Notes: generated by a model not told the origin, from the letters alone. Shown: positions 15,787 to 24,905, numbered from the stretch's first letter. The stretch: DNA of 64,000 bases from Bog-473 sp963704355 (GCA_963704355.1 OY969891.1:558001-622000), one strand, 5' to 3'. A program made the numbers and translations.

Positions 15787-16848
15787 TTACGTGCCGAAGA
15801 CGTCCTCGAGCTCCATGGGAACGGGGGTGTCGAGTTGCGCGTACGTGCAGGAGGCCGGTTCGCGGTCGGGGCGCCAGCGCACGAACGAGGTGGCATGGCG
15901 GAAGCGGTTCTCCTGCAGGTGGTCGTACGACACCTCGCAGACGGCCTCGGGCCGGAGGGGCTCCCAGGTCATGTCCTTGCCAGCGTTCCACCGGTTCATG
16001 GCGCCGGGGGCGCGCCCTTCGGCCTGCGCCTCCGCCCACCCGGCCCAGGGATGGCCCTTGAGCGCGTCCTTCCGATACGGCTTCACCTCGTCGACGAGCT
16101 CACCGCGACGCGCAACGCTGAAGCCCGATGCCACGCCGACGTGGTGGAGCGTGCCGGCGTCGTCGTAAAGCCCGAGGAGCAGAGAGCCGACGCCCGCCCC
16201 GTCCTTGTGGGTCCGGAACCCGGCGACGACGCAGTCCGCCGTCCGTTGGTGCTTGACCTTGAGCATGGCCCGCTTGTCGGGCAGGTAGTGCAGGTCGGCG
16301 GGCTTTGCGACCACACCGTCGAGGCCGGCGCCCTCGAAGCGTGAGAACCAGTCGGACGCCACGTCCGGGTCCTGAGTGGCCGGCGTGACGTGCACCGGGG
16401 GCCTGGCCTTCTTGAGGAGCTTCTCGAGCGCCGTGCGCCGCTGCGCGTACGGCGTCTCCATGTATGAGGTGTCGTCGTGGGCCAGCAGGTCGAAGGCGAC
16501 GAACGAGGCGGGCGTGGCTTCGGCCAGCTGGCGCACCCGCTTGTCTGCCGGGTGTATCCGCTGGGACAGGGCGTCAAAGTCGAGGCCGTTCGGCCCCGCG
16601 ATGACAATCTCCCCGTCGAGCACGCACCGGTCCGGGAGCTCGCGCACCAGCGCCTCAACCAATTCGGGGAAGTACCGGGTCAACGGTTTTTCGTTCCGGC
16701 TACCCAGTTCGACGTCGTCACCGTCGCGAAAGACGATGCAGCGGAACCCGTCCCACTTTGGTTCGTAGTACAAGCCGGGGTCGCGGGGCAGCTCCCGGGT
16801 GAGCTTCGCGAGCATGGGCGCAACCGGGGGCCGGACCGGGAGGCTCAT
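15787..16848 (-). CDS. ligC: ATP-dependent DNA ligase, LigC type
   Basis: A 353-residue stand-alone ATP-dependent ligase: the nucleotidyltransferase domain carries the nucleotidyl-lysine motif EPKWDGFRC near residue 35, then GEIVI, FVAFDLL, GVVAKP and MLKVKH motifs, followed by an OB fold. It seals nicks and double-strand breaks and is a back-up NHEJ ligase in mycobacteria. The Met at 16848 starts MSLPVRPPVAPMLA and overlaps the PHP gene stop by four bases. The three-gene order polymerase, PHP, ligase suggests a repair operon. No Ku gene is present in the window. Confidence 0.9.
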   Translation of the reverse strand: MSLPVRPPVAPMLAKLTRELPRDPGLYYEPKWDGFRCIVFRDGDDVELGSRNEKPLTRYFPELVEALVRELPDRCVLDGEIVIAGPNGLDFDALSQRIHPADKRVRQLAEATPASFVAFDLLAHDDTSYMETPYAQRRTALEKLLKKARPPVHVTPATQDPDVASDWFSRFEGAGLDGVVAKPADLHYLPDKRAMLKVKHQRTADCVVAGFRTHKDGAGVGSLLLGLYDDAGTLHHVGVASGFSVARRGELVDEVKPYRKDALKGHPWAGWAEAQAEGRAPGAMNRWNAGKDMTWEPLRPEAVCEVSYDHLQENRFRHATSFVRWRPDREPASCTYAQLDTPVPMELEDVFGT

Positions 16849-17876
16849 GCCGCCTCCCCGTGACTGGCGGTCCAGCCCAAGATCTCGTCGGCCGTGCCGC
16901 GGTTGACGACGCGCTCGAAGGGCACGTCGGCCATCACGGCGTTCCGGCAGCCGCGACCCAACCACTCCAGTTGTCCGGGCGCGTGCGCGTCCGTGTCGAT
17001 CGCGAACGAGCACCCGAGCCCGACCGCCAGTCGGAGCAGGTCCTCGGGCGGGTCCTGCCGTTCGGGCCGGGAGTTGATCTCGACCGCAGTCCCGGTGCGA
17101 GCGCAGGCGGAGAACACCGCCTCCGCGTCGAAGGTTGACTGCGGGCGGCCGCGGCCGACGATGATGCGCCCCGTGCAATGACCGAGGATGTCGGTGTGTG
17201 GGCTCTCGATCGCGGCGAGCATCCGAGCCGTCATGTCCCTGGCGTCCATGCGCAGCTTGGAATGCACGCTGGCCACCACGACGTCGAGCTGCCCCAAGAG
17301 GTCCAGGTTCAGGTCGAGTGAGCCGTCCTCCAGGATGTCCACCTCCATGCCGGTGAGGATGCGGAACGGCGCCAGCTGCTCGTTCAGGGTGCGGAGGATC
17401 TCGAGCTGCTCGCGGAGCCGCTCCTCGTTGAGTCCGTGGGCCACGGTCAGGCGGGCACTGTGGTCGGTCAGGACGAGATACTCGCGACCCAGGTCACGGG
17501 CGGCCCCGGCCATCTCGGCAATGGGGCTGCCTCCGTCGGACCAGTCGGAGTGGGAGTGGCAGTCGCCCTTGAGCGACTTGAGGAGGTCGGCGGCCGGGCC
17601 TTCGACGACGAGGTCATCCTTGGTCAGGTCCTTGTCGATCTTGGTGAGGTAGGCGGGGACCTTGCCGTCGAGCGCCTCGGCGATGACCGCAGCGGTCGAC
17701 TTGCCCACGCCCTCGATGCTCTGAAGCCGGCCCGCTTTCGCCAGCCGTTCGAGCTCGTCGTCGGGCATGTCCTTGATCGCCCGGGCAGCGTGGCGGAAGG
17801 CCCGCACCTTGTAGGTGTCTGCCCCGTTGCGTTCGAGGCGGAAGGCGATCTGGTTCAGCGCGTCGAGCGGTTGCAC
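16845..17876 (-). CDS. HhH-PHP domain phosphoesterase (PolX-like without a polymerase core)
   Basis: The N-terminal part (about residues 1-85) has a helix-hairpin-helix region like that of family X polymerases (IEGVGKSTAAVIAEAL). Residues 105-335 form a PHP phosphoesterase with DCHSHSDWSDGG, LTDHS, GMEVDI, ASVHSK, GHCTG, EINSRP and DTDAH, so all metal ligands appear intact. The polymerase palm of PolX is missing; the total is 343 residues. It begins at GTG 17876, seven bases after the LigD-type polymerase gene ends. A 3' end-processing role, in place of the LigD phosphoesterase domain, is an attractive inference. Confidence 0.85.
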   Translation of the reverse strand: MQPLDALNQIAFRLERNGADTYKVRAFRHAARAIKDMPDDELERLAKAGRLQSIEGVGKSTAAVIAEALDGKVPAYLTKIDKDLTKDDLVVEGPAADLLKSLKGDCHSHSDWSDGGSPIAEMAGAARDLGREYLVLTDHSARLTVAHGLNEERLREQLEILRTLNEQLAPFRILTGMEVDILEDGSLDLNLDLLGQLDVVVASVHSKLRMDARDMTARMLAAIESPHTDILGHCTGRIIVGRGRPQSTFDAEAVFSACARTGTAVEINSRPERQDPPEDLLRLAVGLGCSFAIDTDAHAPGQLEWLGRGCRNAVMADVPFERVVNRGTADEILGWTASHGEAA

Positions 17877-17883
17877 AACGGTC

Positions 17884-18900
17884 CTACGCCTTGTCTTTCT
17901 TGGCCCGGCTGGGTGCGACGCGTGGGGGCTCGTCGGGCATTTTCGGGTACTGAGGCGGCCAGGGCGCGTCGTGCAAGCCCGCCTCGCGGTCCCGCTCGGC
18001 CAGGGCCAGCAGCGGCTCGAGGGACTGCGGCGAATCGGCGATGTCCGCCCACGGGTCGCCCCGCCGGCGGACCAGCTCGGGTACCGAGCGGATGGTCAGC
18101 TCGTCTGGTTTCACCGACTCGACTTCGTCCCACGCGAGAGGTGTGGAGACCTGGCCCCCCGTGCGGGGACGGGCGAACCACGCGCCGAACACCGTTTTGT
18201 GGGGCGCGTTCTGGTTGAAGTCGACGAAGACCCGCGTCCCGCGCTCTTCCTTCCACCAGTTGGCAGTGATCTCCTCGGGGTATCGGCGTTCGAGCTCGCG
18301 GGCCAGGGCCACCGCCGCCGCCCGCACTGCGATCGAGTCCCATCGGGGCTCGAGGCGGAGGTAGATGTGGAGCCCCTGGTTCCCGGTGGTCTTGGGATAG
18401 CTGCGCAGCCCGAGCTCGTCGAGCAGGTCCCGGCACTTCAAGGCGGCAGCACGTACCTCGTCGAACCCGATGCCGGTGGTCGGGTCGAGGTCGATGCGGA
18501 GCTCGTCGGCGTGTGACGGGTCGGCGGCGAGATACGGCCACAGATGCAGGCCGATACAGCCGATGTTCACCGCCCAGACGACGTGGGCGATGTCCGCCAC
18601 GACGAGGGCGTTGGAGGTGGTTCCGTTCGGCGTCGAGACGATGGTCGACTGCAGCCAGTCGGGTGCGCCCGCCGGGATCCGCTTTTGGTAGAAGGACTTG
18701 CCCGTCGCTCCCTCGGGGAACCGTTGCAGCATGGCGGGCCGGCCTCCCGCCGTGTTGAGGAGGTGGGTCCCGATCTCGAGGTAGTACGAGACCAATTCGA
18801 GCTTGGTGGCGGCGAGCGCCGGGAAGTACACCTTGTCCGGTCTCGCAATACGGAGGTCGTGCCCGTCGACCTGCATCGTGAGCTCGTCGTCACCAGGCAC
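17884..18900 (-). CDS. LigD-type NHEJ polymerase (primase-polymerase domain protein)
   Basis: A stand-alone archaeo-eukaryotic primase-type polymerase like the LigD polymerase domain; it fills gaps with ribo- or deoxynucleotides at broken ends. Catalytic motifs are seen: RIDLDP (two Asp), TGNQGLHIYL, and VFVDFNQNAPHKT (third Asp). The N-terminal DGHDLRIARPDKVYFP is typical. I chose the GTG at 18900; a Met at 18876 is an alternative and longer frames are not conserved-looking. A basic tail (SRAKKDKA) ends the protein. It is the first gene of the polymerase-PHP-ligase operon. Confidence 0.88.
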   Translation of the reverse strand: MPGDDELTMQVDGHDLRIARPDKVYFPALAATKLELVSYYLEIGTHLLNTAGGRPAMLQRFPEGATGKSFYQKRIPAGAPDWLQSTIVSTPNGTTSNALVVADIAHVVWAVNIGCIGLHLWPYLAADPSHADELRIDLDPTTGIGFDEVRAAALKCRDLLDELGLRSYPKTTGNQGLHIYLRLEPRWDSIAVRAAAVALARELERRYPEEITANWWKEERGTRVFVDFNQNAPHKTVFGAWFARPRTGGQVSTPLAWDEVESVKPDELTIRSVPELVRRRGDPWADIADSPQSLEPLLALAERDREAGLHDAPWPPQYPKMPDEPPRVAPSRAKKDKA

Positions 18901-19294
18901 GGGGTCGACTCTAAGCGAAGGGGCTGTCCGAAAGGCCCAGCTCGATGGCGCCCCGTCCGATCCCGTCGCTGTGGGACGTTGGTCATGCGCTGCGGGCGCG
19001 TACGACCTGGTGAGCTCCCGGGCCAGCGTTGCCGAGGCCATCCCGTTGCCGGAGGGCGAGGCTGGCGCAGAACCGGCCCGGGAGCGCACGAGCTGGGGCC
19101 GGGTTCTCGTCGCTGGGCAACGTCTTCCGACCCCTCCGTTGCCAAGGGCCCGTGTGTCGCGGTCTATCTCGCGACCACCGTTGGATGGTGACGGCACGTC
19201 GAGGCCCAGCGCTAGGGCACAACGGACTCTCTTCGGCGTGAGTAGTGCCACTCTGCTCGGCGGGAGTACTCCGTCGCCCGGCAGCGGGCGGACG
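18901..19294. other. Non-coding stretch between the repair operon and usp
   Basis: About 390 bases lie between the polymerase gene start and the end of the universal stress protein gene, both on the minus strand. Several frames are open because of high GC, but none has a convincing start, ribosome site or recognisable protein. The promoter of the repair operon should lie near 18900-19000. I see no repeat or RNA gene. Confidence 0.4.
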
Positions 19295-19792
19295 TCAGTG
19301 GAGCAGCGAGTCGAGCGCCTGGTCCACCCGGCCCTCCCAGGATCCGGACCCTGACCCTGACACCGAGGTCACCTTGAGCGGAGGGGGGGCGGTGAGGACA
19401 GGCAGGGAGGTCAGCCGGGTCGTGCGCTCGCGGACCTCGGAGGCGAAGAGGCGGCCGAGCCGTCGGTTGCGGTTGGACCCGAGGACGATGGCGTCGGCCG
19501 ATCGCTCGTGGGCGGCCGCCACGATCCGAGCGGGGACTCCTCGATACGACGCCACGCGCACCGAGCCGCCGGCGCGCACCCCGGTGTCGGCGAGTTGCTC
19601 CACGGAGGCGAGGACCAGGTCGGTCGCTTCCTGGCGCAGCCGCAGCGTGACGCCCTTGCCGCCGATGATGCGCTCGTTGACGTGCAGCACGTGCACGGAC
19701 GCCCCCGTCCGCTGCGCCAGGGCACCGGCGAAGAGGGTCGCCACCTCGCCGGCGGGCGAGTCGTCGAGTGCGAGCAGGATGCGATCGAACAT
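19295..19792 (-). CDS. Universal stress protein (UspA family)
   Basis: A single Usp domain of about 145 residues starting FDRILLALDDSPAG, with the nucleotide-binding pattern GSNRNRRLGRL followed by TSLPVL. This ATP-binding type is common in actinobacteria, often in stress and dormancy regulons. A short Ser/Gly and acidic tail (GSGSGSWEGR) extends past the fold. It is divergent from the XRE-cupin regulator across a 236-base region that contains palindromic sequence. Confidence 0.9.
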   Translation of the reverse strand: MFDRILLALDDSPAGEVATLFAGALAQRTGASVHVLHVNERIIGGKGVTLRLRQEATDLVLASVEQLADTGVRAGGSVRVASYRGVPARIVAAAHERSADAIVLGSNRNRRLGRLFASEVRERTTRLTSLPVLTAPPPLKVTSVSGSGSGSWEGRVDQALDSLLH

Positions 19793-19984
19793 GCGGTGGG
19801 ATTCCCGGCGCTGAGCACCTTCGGACCGGCCGAAGGTCTGTTTCCGGCATGTTAACGGACGGACTCAGGTTCGTATGGGGAGCCGACCTCGCCTGGGGGA
19901 TCCGATTCCTCCCGGAGGCAACCGACGAGGTGGTGGACGGATCTCGGCACCGTTTCGCGGATGTTTCTGACCCGTGAACACTGA

Positions 19985-20009
19985 CAAGAGCTCTTGCCTC
20001 TGAGACAAG
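19985..20009. promoter_or_regulatory. Overlapping palindromes upstream of the XRE-cupin regulator
   Basis: CAAGAGCTCTTG at 19985-19996 is a perfect 12-base palindrome. Overlapping it, CTTGCCTC (19993-20000) and GAGACAAG (20002-20009) form a 7-of-8 inverted repeat. The pair ends about 20 bases before the regulator ATG at 20029, which has no clear Shine-Dalgarno site and may be near-leaderless. This is a good position for an autoregulatory operator. The palindromes are seen; binding is inferred. Confidence 0.45.
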
Positions 20010-20028
20010 TCCAGCCGACAATCGGCCG

Positions 20029-20628
20029 ATGCAGCTCAATGAAGCTCTGTCAACCATCGCCGAGAGCCTGCGGGAGGAGCGCACCCGTGCCGGGCTGACC
20101 CTGGACCAGCTGGCGCAGCGCGCCGAACTCTCCTCGGCCCACCTGTCCCGGCTGGAGTCGGGCGAGCGGCAGCCGTCGGTCGCCGCGTTGATCGCCTTGT
20201 CGCGGGCACTCGGGGTCTCCATGAGCACGTTGCTCGGGGAGCGACGTGGGGCACCGGCCATGGCGACGTACCCGCCGGGAGCCCCGGGGCACGAGGCCAA
20301 CGGCCTCACGATCGTCCCGATCAGTGGCTTCCCCGGTTCGTCCACCCTCGAGGCCCTCCAGATCACGATCTGTCCCGACCGGGAGCCGCCGGAGCCGGCC
20401 CGCCACCGCGGCGAGGAGTGGATCTACGTCGCCGCGGGTCGACTCCGGCTCGAATTCGACGGGCAGGCCCACGTCCTGGAGCCGGGCACGACCGCCCACT
20501 TCGACGCCGGCCGGCCGCACCGCCTCGGCGCGGAGGGAGGTGTGTGCGACGTCCTCGTCGTCGCGGCCGACGCACCCAACGACTTCCGGAACCATCCGCT
20601 GTTCAGCGCGTCGATCGCCGACCACTGA
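20029..20628 (+). CDS. XRE-family transcriptional regulator with C-terminal cupin domain
   Basis: A 199-residue regulator. Residues 8-65 are a XRE-type helix-turn-helix (RTRAGLTLDQLAQRAELSSAHLSRLESGERQPS). Residues 100-180 are a small-barrel cupin with RHRGEEWIYVAAGRLRLEFDG and a His in HFDAGRPHRLGAEGG, likely ligand binding. This architecture commonly controls neighbouring amino-acid or amine catabolic genes. It is followed by an M24 peptidase and an APC permease on the same strand, spaced 32 and 31 bases, so it very likely regulates that operon and itself through the upstream palindromes. Confidence 0.92.
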   Translation: MQLNEALSTIAESLREERTRAGLTLDQLAQRAELSSAHLSRLESGERQPSVAALIALSRALGVSMSTLLGERRGAPAMATYPPGAPGHEANGLTIVPISGFPGSSTLEALQITICPDREPPEPARHRGEEWIYVAAGRLRLEFDGQAHVLEPGTTAHFDAGRPHRLGAEGGVCDVLVVAADAPNDFRNHPLFSASIADH

Positions 20629-20660
20629 CGCAGACCACCGAACACGAAGGAGCACGAACC

Positions 20661-21344
20661 ATGACGATGTTGGCCGACCTCGAAGGCACCGGGGAGAAGT
20701 TCTCCCTCGACGCACTGATGGACATGCGGACACGCACCCGCACGGCGGTGCACCTGATCGCCGAGCAGATCAGGCCGGGCATGGCCGAGGAGGAGGCCAA
20801 GGCGATCGCCCGCGACACGCTCAAGGGCCTGGGCATGCGACGGGGTTGGCACCAAGTCATCGTGCGCTGTGGCCCCAACACCACGAAGGACTTCATGGAG
20901 AAGTCCGAGCCGGGGGTGGTCCTCGGGGAGAACGACCTCTTCTTCGTCGATATCGGACCGATTTACGGGGACACCGAGGGCGACGCAGGCGACACCTTCG
21001 TCTTCGGATCCGATCCCGATCATCTGAGGGCGAAGCGTGAGGTCCGGCTCATCTGGGACGAGGTGCGCGACAAGTGGTTCGCCGACGGCGTCACCGGCAA
21101 GGAGCTCTACGACTACGCGATCGATGTGGCGGCAGGATTCGGATGGAAGCTGAACCTGGACCTGTCGGGCCACCGGCTCTCCGACTTTCCGCACTCCGCC
21201 CACTACGACGGTCCGTTGGCCGAGGTGGCGTTCCGCCCGAACCCCAATCTCTGGGTGCTCGAGATCGCCATCGCCCACCCGGAGCGGATGTTCGGCGCGT
21301 TCTACGAGGACCTGTTGCTCGAGGACCAGTCGTTCCCCGCCTGA
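20661..21344 (+). CDS. M24-family metallopeptidase (creatinase/aminopeptidase P fold)
   Basis: A 227-residue single pita-bread domain enzyme without the N-terminal creatinase domain. Likely metal ligands are the Asp residues in FVDIGPIYGDTEGDAGDTF, His in SGHRLSDFPH, Glu in VLEIAIAHPE and Glu near the end (EDLLLEDQ). It may hydrolyse a peptide or amide substrate imported by the permease downstream. The Met at 20661 was chosen because GAAGGAGC precedes it; upstream in-frame codons lie within the regulator gene. Substrate is not determined. Confidence 0.85.
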   Translation: MTMLADLEGTGEKFSLDALMDMRTRTRTAVHLIAEQIRPGMAEEEAKAIARDTLKGLGMRRGWHQVIVRCGPNTTKDFMEKSEPGVVLGENDLFFVDIGPIYGDTEGDAGDTFVFGSDPDHLRAKREVRLIWDEVRDKWFADGVTGKELYDYAIDVAAGFGWKLNLDLSGHRLSDFPHSAHYDGPLAEVAFRPNPNLWVLEIAIAHPERMFGAFYEDLLLEDQSFPA

Positions 21345-21375
21345 GGCAGTCCCACATACAACACAAGGAGCAACG

Positions 21376-22854
21376 ATGACAACGACGGCCGGCACGAAGG
21401 ACGCCTCGGCTATGAAGAAGATGCACGGGCTTCGCACCAATGTCCTGGGCTTGCCGTCGCTCTTCGCCCAGTCGGTCGCCCTGATCTCACCGACCATGAC
21501 GGCGGTGCTCATCATCCCGCTCGCGTTCGCCAGCGCCGGCCAGGGGACGTGGCTGGCGTACGCGTTCGGGACCGTCATGTTGCTCTTCGTCGTGTTCTGC
21601 CTGAACAAGTTCGCCAAGCGGTCGGCCTTCGCCGGCTCCATGTACGCCTACACCGCCAAGGGTCTCGGGCCCAGCGCCGGCGTCTTCTCCGGCTGGACGC
21701 TCATCTGGTCGTATTTCTTCATCGCCGTGGCGGGGATGTGCGGGTTCGCCGTCTTCTGCGCCCAGTTGCTCTCGGCGCTCGGGTACCACGGATCGGTGCA
21801 CCCGATCATCTTCTTCGCCATCAGCGCGGTGGCCTGCTGGGTCATCGCCTACAAGGACATCCGGGTCTCCACCATCCTCACTCTGGTCCTCGAGTGCGCC
21901 TCGGTGGCCTGCATCACCGCCCTGGCCTGCGTGATCCTTTTCAAACACGGTTTTCACGTGGACACGAACGAGCTTTCGCTGAGCGGGGTGAACGTCAGGG
22001 GCATGGGCCTGGCCGTTGTGGCCTGCATCTTCTCGCTGGTCGGCTTCGAGGCCGCCACGACCATGGGCTCCGAAGCGAAGAACCCCAGGAAGAATCTGCC
22101 CCGGGCCGTGATCGCCAGCCTCCTCATCACCGGGGCCTTCATGGTCTTCATGGCCTACGTCGAGGTTTCGGGCACTTCCAACTACGGCGCCGCCTGGACC
22201 TCGGCCCCGCTCAACTTCCTGGCCCAGGCCTACGGCGTGAGCTGGTTCAAGATCCCGGTCTCCATCGGCGCCATGGTGAGCTTCTTCTCGCTGTCGCTCT
22301 CGTGCCTCAACTCGGGCTCACGGATCATGTTCCCGATGGCGAGGCACGGCATCTTCTCGGGGCATCTCGGCCGGGCGCACGCCACCAACCGCACGCCGCA
22401 CGTGGCCGTGACCGTGTACATCGCGATGATCTTCGCCCTGCCGGCCTTCCTCATGATCTTCACGAACCCGCTGACCGCGTTCGGTGACGCCGGCACGCTG
22501 GCGGCGTTCGGCTTCCTGGTGGCCTACTACCTGATCACGGTGGCGGCACCGGTGTATCTGAAGAAGCAGCAGCAGCTGCGGACGCGTGATGTCGTGACCG
22601 CCTGCGTGGCGGTGGCCTGTCTGCTCGTCCCGACCGTGGGCAGTTTCTACCCGATGCCGGCGTGGCCGGTGGACTTGTTCCCTTACATCTATCTGGCGTG
22701 GATGGCGGTCGGCGGCGGCTGGCTGTTCTTCGTGAACCGGCGGCAACCGGGCATCCTGGCTGACATCGAGGCCGATTTGGAGCGCGGTCCCGAGCCCGTG
22801 GAAGAAGAGGAGGTCGAGATCCCCGAGCTGTCGGCGCAGCCGGTCATGGCGTGA
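21376..22854 (+). CDS. APC-family amino acid permease
   Basis: A 492-residue transporter with about 12 hydrophobic helices. It opens with GLPSLFAQSVALISPTMT and contains GFEAATTMGSEAKNPRKNLP, the conserved APC motif after helix 6. A charged, Glu-rich C-terminal tail is cytoplasmic. ACAAGGAGC lies before the ATG. As the last gene of the regulator-peptidase-permease set it probably imports the amino acid, amine or dipeptide handled by the M24 enzyme. Confidence 0.92.
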   Translation: MTTTAGTKDASAMKKMHGLRTNVLGLPSLFAQSVALISPTMTAVLIIPLAFASAGQGTWLAYAFGTVMLLFVVFCLNKFAKRSAFAGSMYAYTAKGLGPSAGVFSGWTLIWSYFFIAVAGMCGFAVFCAQLLSALGYHGSVHPIIFFAISAVACWVIAYKDIRVSTILTLVLECASVACITALACVILFKHGFHVDTNELSLSGVNVRGMGLAVVACIFSLVGFEAATTMGSEAKNPRKNLPRAVIASLLITGAFMVFMAYVEVSGTSNYGAAWTSAPLNFLAQAYGVSWFKIPVSIGAMVSFFSLSLSCLNSGSRIMFPMARHGIFSGHLGRAHATNRTPHVAVTVYIAMIFALPAFLMIFTNPLTAFGDAGTLAAFGFLVAYYLITVAAPVYLKKQQQLRTRDVVTACVAVACLLVPTVGSFYPMPAWPVDLFPYIYLAWMAVGGGWLFFVNRRQPGILADIEADLERGPEPVEEEEVEIPELSAQPVMA

Positions 22855-22869
22855 CGGGTGTCCGGCGCG

Positions 22870-23676
22870 TCAGATGAAGTCCGCCAGGAGCTCCCAGCCC
22901 GGAGGTGGGGCGGCCAGCCGCCAGAATTGCTCGGGCACGCGACCGGCAATGCGCGCGGTGAGCGCGTGGTCGCGCTCGAGCGGAGGGATCTGCGACGTGT
23001 AGCACCAGACGGCCCGGCGCTTGCGCTCCTCGTCGGGGACGTGCGGCACGATGGCGGGAGTGGGCCAGGGGTGGGCCCGGAGCATCTTGGCCACGCGCCA
23101 GGCGAGGAGGCCCGGGAGGTGTTTGTACCCGTGGTCCTCGTAGCAGAACCACTCGCGGTCCGGCTGCTCGGCGCGCACGAGGAGGCAGGCGTCGTGCACC
23201 ATGACGTGGTCGGGGTTGGCGAGGCCCATCGGGAAGAACACCGACGTGGGGTCGAGCTCGGCGAGGGCGGCGGCGAGGGCGGGCGCGACGTCGGTGGGCG
23301 TCGGGCGGAGGTCGGGGGCGAGGTACTGGTGGTCGGCGAAGTCGAGCCAGCGGTAGCCCGACTCCAGCACCGCCATCGCGGCCACGTCCTCGCGGCGGCG
23401 GAGGGCGACGACGTCGTCGCCCGGCACGAAGCCGCCGAGCGCGTCCCACTCCGTCGGCACGTCGGGATACGCCGGCGGGCGACCGCCCAGCACGGTGACC
23501 ACCGTGGTCTCGTCGTAGCTCCCGAGCAGGTGGCCGGCGCCCATGGCGGCGTCGTCGAAGTGGGGCGAGACGACCACGATCCGGGTGAACGCAGCGGGGT
23601 CGACCTCACCCCAGGTCGGCGCGGCATACGCGTCGTCGGGCACGGTCGGATCATACGGGGACGTCACTGGCGACAT
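22870..23676 (-). CDS. PIG-L/LmbE-family deacetylase
   Basis: A zinc-dependent N-deacetylase of 268 residues, of the family that in actinobacteria acts in mycothiol synthesis and related pathways. The metal motif is SPHFDDAAMGAG, a variant of the usual PHPDD with Phe in place of Pro, and NPDHVMVHDA replaces the more usual HPDHxxxH. The Met at 23676 overlaps the MFS gene end by 26 bases; GTG at 23643 is an alternative that would avoid the overlap. The motif changes leave all likely ligands in place. Substrate is not known. Confidence 0.85.
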   Translation of the reverse strand: MSPVTSPYDPTVPDDAYAAPTWGEVDPAAFTRIVVVSPHFDDAAMGAGHLLGSYDETTVVTVLGGRPPAYPDVPTEWDALGGFVPGDDVVALRRREDVAAMAVLESGYRWLDFADHQYLAPDLRPTPTDVAPALAAALAELDPTSVFFPMGLANPDHVMVHDACLLVRAEQPDREWFCYEDHGYKHLPGLLAWRVAKMLRAHPWPTPAIVPHVPDEERKRRAVWCYTSQIPPLERDHALTARIAGRVPEQFWRLAAPPPGWELLADFI

Positions 23677-24886
23677 GGCGGCGGAAGACCGGCATCAGCG
23701 CGCTGATGAGCGCGGCGCCGGCGATACAGGCGAGCCCACCGGAGACGACGGCGAACTCGACGCTGGTCACCGTCGCCACGGCGCCGGACTCGAGGTCGCC
23801 GAGGCGCGGGCCGCCCTGGACGACCGCCATCTGGATCGACGACATGCGGCTGCGGAAGCGCTCGGGGATGGTGGACTGGAGGATCGTGTTGCGGAGGACG
23901 GCCGAGATGACGTCCGCCCATCCTGCGACGGCGAGCAACACGAGGGCGATCCACAACGTGTCGACGAGGCCGAAGACGGCGATGGCGGCGCCCCAGACGG
24001 TGACGGCGACGACGACCGCCCACCCCTGGCGGCGCAAGTTGGCCACCCAGCCCGTGGTCAGCGCGCCCGCCAGCGCGCCGGCGCCGGGTGCGGCGTAGAG
24101 CAGGCCGAGCGTGATGGTGCCGCCGCCGAAGACCGAGCCGGCCATGGCGGGGAACAGCGCGCGGGGCATTCCGAACACCATGGCGTTGATGTCGATGAGA
24201 TAGACGCCCTGGAGGGCCTGGCGGGTGCGCAGGTAGCGGAGGCCCTCCTTGGTCGAGTCCCAGATCGACAGGCCGCCCGCATCGGGGTGGGGCGGGATGG
24301 GGTGCAAGAGGAAGGCGGCGAGGGCGGCGGCGACGAAGGTGCCCGCATCGAGCGAGTAGGCGAGGGGGAGGCCGATGCCCAGCACGACCCCCGACAGCGC
24401 CGGCCCGACCACGGTGCCCAACTGGAACGAGATCTGGACCATGGCGAACGCCGCGGTGAGGTGCCGCCGCTCGACCAGGCCCGGGACCGAGGCCATGCGC
24501 GCCGTGTTCGAGAACCCCTGGAAGCCGGCCGCGACCGAGCTGATCAGATAGAGCGCGACGAGGGAGGGGTGGTCGGCGGCCGCGTTGAGCGCCAGGCCGG
24601 CGCTCGTGAGCATCAAGGCCACGCTCGTCCACACCATGATCGGGCGCTTGTCGACGGCGTCGCCGATGGGTCCGGCCGCCAGCGCGCCCGCGAGGAACGG
24701 GAAGAGCTGGGCCAGGCTGATCGCGCCGACCTGCAGCGACGAGTGGGTCATGGAGTACACCTGGTACGGGATGGCCACGACCGTGAGCTGGGTCCCCAGC
24801 GTGGACACGACCTGGCCGGTGAAGAGGAGCCGGAAGTCGCGGCTCTCGCGCAGCGGGGTCGTGTCGACGAGGATCCGGCCCGGCAC
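23651..24886 (-). CDS. MFS transporter (EntS-like exporter)
   Basis: A 411-residue major facilitator with 12 hydrophobic helices. It starts with ESRDFRLLFTGQVVSTLGTQ, a signature of the MFS_3/EntS-type exporters of siderophores and drugs, and has GPIGDAVDKRPIM as the helix 2-3 loop motif. It lies 20 bases after the SDR gene and overlaps the deacetylase. There is no siderophore gene nearby, so the substrate is open. Confidence 0.9.
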   Translation of the reverse strand: MPGRILVDTTPLRESRDFRLLFTGQVVSTLGTQLTVVAIPYQVYSMTHSSLQVGAISLAQLFPFLAGALAAGPIGDAVDKRPIMVWTSVALMLTSAGLALNAAADHPSLVALYLISSVAAGFQGFSNTARMASVPGLVERRHLTAAFAMVQISFQLGTVVGPALSGVVLGIGLPLAYSLDAGTFVAAALAAFLLHPIPPHPDAGGLSIWDSTKEGLRYLRTRQALQGVYLIDINAMVFGMPRALFPAMAGSVFGGGTITLGLLYAAPGAGALAGALTTGWVANLRRQGWAVVVAVTVWGAAIAVFGLVDTLWIALVLLAVAGWADVISAVLRNTILQSTIPERFRSRMSSIQMAVVQGGPRLGDLESGAVATVTSVEFAVVSGGLACIAGAALISALMPVFRRHVASDVPV

Positions 24887-24905
24887 TACGAGCGGCGCCC
24901 CGGCG

